A DNA stretch of 64,000 nucleotides from DASQFQ01 sp963730115 (GTDB lineage Bacteria > Actinomycetota > Thermoleophilia > Solirubrobacterales > Solirubrobacteraceae): NCBI GenBank assembly GCA_963730115.1, contig CAVSQM010000008.1, forward strand, positions 186,001-250,000. Reading direction: 5' to 3'. Below the pieces are notes generated by a model. The model did no database searches, was not told the DNA's origin, and worked only from the letters and a program-made list of their open reading frames with translations. A program made the position numbers and the translations under genes. This document shows positions 63,474 through 64,000 of the stretch, in pieces. Position 1 is the first letter of the stretch; each line of letters begins with the position of its first letter.

Positions 63474-64000
63474 CGCCGTGGGATCGCCGCCTCCCCGTCG
63501 GCGTCGAACAGATGGACCCGGTCGAGGTCGACCGACGCCTGGACGGCGTCACCGATGCGCAGCGACGCCGTGGGCGGCGCCTTCACCACGATCCGCTGGT
63601 CGGCGATCTCGATGTCGACGAGCGTGCGATCGCCCAGCGGCTCGACCGCGTAGACCGTGCCGGCCAGCGTCGCCGACTCGTCCCGGACGTCCAGCGACAG
63701 GTCCTCCGCGCGCACGCCGAGCAGCGTCGGGCGGTCGCCGTCGACGGCGAAGCCGGGATTCGGCAGCTCCCAGCCGTTGCCGGAGAGCCGCCCGTTGGCG
63801 GTGCACGGCAGCAGGTTCATGCGCGGCCACCCGACGAACGTCCCGACCCAGCGGTTCGCCGGACGGTCGTAGATCTCCGTCGGCGAGCCGACCTGCTGGA
63901 CGGTGCCGGCGTGGAGCACCGCCACCTGGTCCGCCATCGACATGGCCTCGACCTGATCGTTCGTCACGTACAGGAACGTCCGTCCCAGCGACCGGTGGAT
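63470..64000 (-). CDS. Sugar ABC transporter ATP-binding protein, UgpC/MsmK-type, C-terminal part (5' end outside window)
   Basis: 177 residues seen, open at the right edge. Starts HRSLGRTFLYVTNDQVEAMSMADQVAVLHAGTVQQVGSPTEIYDRPANRWVGTFVGWPRMN, then two TOBE-type domains (LLGVRAEDLSLDV, VVKAPPTASLRIGDAVQASVDLDRVHLFDADG). Multi-sugar importer ATPase. The switch His of the H-loop (VTHDQ) is Asn here (VTNDQ); one base (c to a) accounts for it. If real, ATP hydrolysis would be impaired. Walker motifs lie outside. Confidence 0.88.
   Translation of the reverse strand: MHRSLGRTFLYVTNDQVEAMSMADQVAVLHAGTVQQVGSPTEIYDRPANRWVGTFVGWPRMNLLPCTANGRLSGNGWELPNPGFAVDGDRPTLLGVRAEDLSLDVRDESATLAGTVYAVEPLGDRTLVDIEIADQRIVVKAPPTASLRIGDAVQASVDLDRVHLFDADGEAAIPRR

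Noticed and set aside
62655..64000. Phage-derived genes after the integrase-like fragment
   Set aside because: The following genes are an ordinary DeoR and sugar ABC operon; no phage genes seen in the 1.3 kb left.
1..64000. CRISPR array or cas genes
   Set aside because: No series of regularly spaced direct repeats and no Cas-like protein was seen.

Overview
This window is about 72 % GC, tightly packed, and rich in GTG and TTG starts and in stop/start overlaps of the ATGA, GTGA and TTGA type. The gene content (PAC2 protein, DUF4129/DUF4350/MoxR/DUF58 block, CGNR regulator, ECF42 sigma with its DGPF partner, two ECF systems, HrcA/CIRCE-controlled groESL) points to a high-GC actinobacterium. 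It best fits a soil member of Thermoleophilia such as Solirubrobacter or Conexibacter. That placement is inference from gene content and composition, not from a search.

Layout. 0-2.3 kb: end of a PucR-type regulator, then dTDP-rhamnose genes rfbD and rfbB. 2.3-6.3 kb: lipoprotein, a TetR/uracil-DNA glycosylase/MFS operon, and a convergent MDR oxidoreductase. 6.3-13.7 kb: a run led by the giant helicase Lhr (M28 peptidase, endonuclease VIII, GDPD phosphodiesterase, degenerate metallo-beta-lactamase-fold protein). 13.7-17.6 kb: an ECF42 sigma/DGPF pair and a second ECF sigma with a DUF4349 membrane protein. 17.6-19.8 kb: Crp, Nudix, ASCH and a membrane protein. 19.9-22.1 kb: groES-groEL with a promoter framed by two CIRCE elements and followed by a terminator.

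22.1-31.4 kb is a single catabolic operon: TetR regulator, oligopeptide-type ABC importer, amidase, YtcJ-like amidohydrolase and DUF1330 protein, presumably for uptake and hydrolysis of an amide- or peptide-like compound. 31.5-38.5 kb: a large LAL-type LuxR regulator, a 184-bp palindrome, a drug-type ABC-2 exporter divergent from MarR, and citrate synthase. 38.5-46 kb: CGNR regulator, second amidase, SDR, ferredoxin, Mrp, histone-like protein, DUF2342-type zincin and inositol monophosphatase. 46-53.3 kb: UvrD-RecB-like helicase-nuclease, a VOC/TetR pair, MFS, PAC2 and an OB-HD nuclease. 53.3-60.2 kb: the MoxR/DUF58/DUF4129/DUF4350 block with SpoIIM-like and RDD membrane proteins. 60.2-62.3 kb: XRE/membrane-protein pair, and a zincin with a small partner. 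62.4-64 kb: tRNA-Sec, a possible integrase remnant, and the end of a DeoR/sugar-ABC operon cut by the window edge.

Most notable structures: a selenocysteine tRNA; a two-copy double-hairpin repeat at gene ends (19138 and 40626); a 184-bp near-perfect palindrome (34219-34402); a shared symmetric -10 serving two divergent leaderless genes (46214-46231); many start codons 6-8 nt after a TANNNT box; a likely CTG start (54557). Five conserved genes carry apparent single-base frameshifts (near 10.9, 16.75, 28.8, 38.1 and 58.62 kb). The last is a C4 run, so residual sequencing error is the first suspicion for all five.
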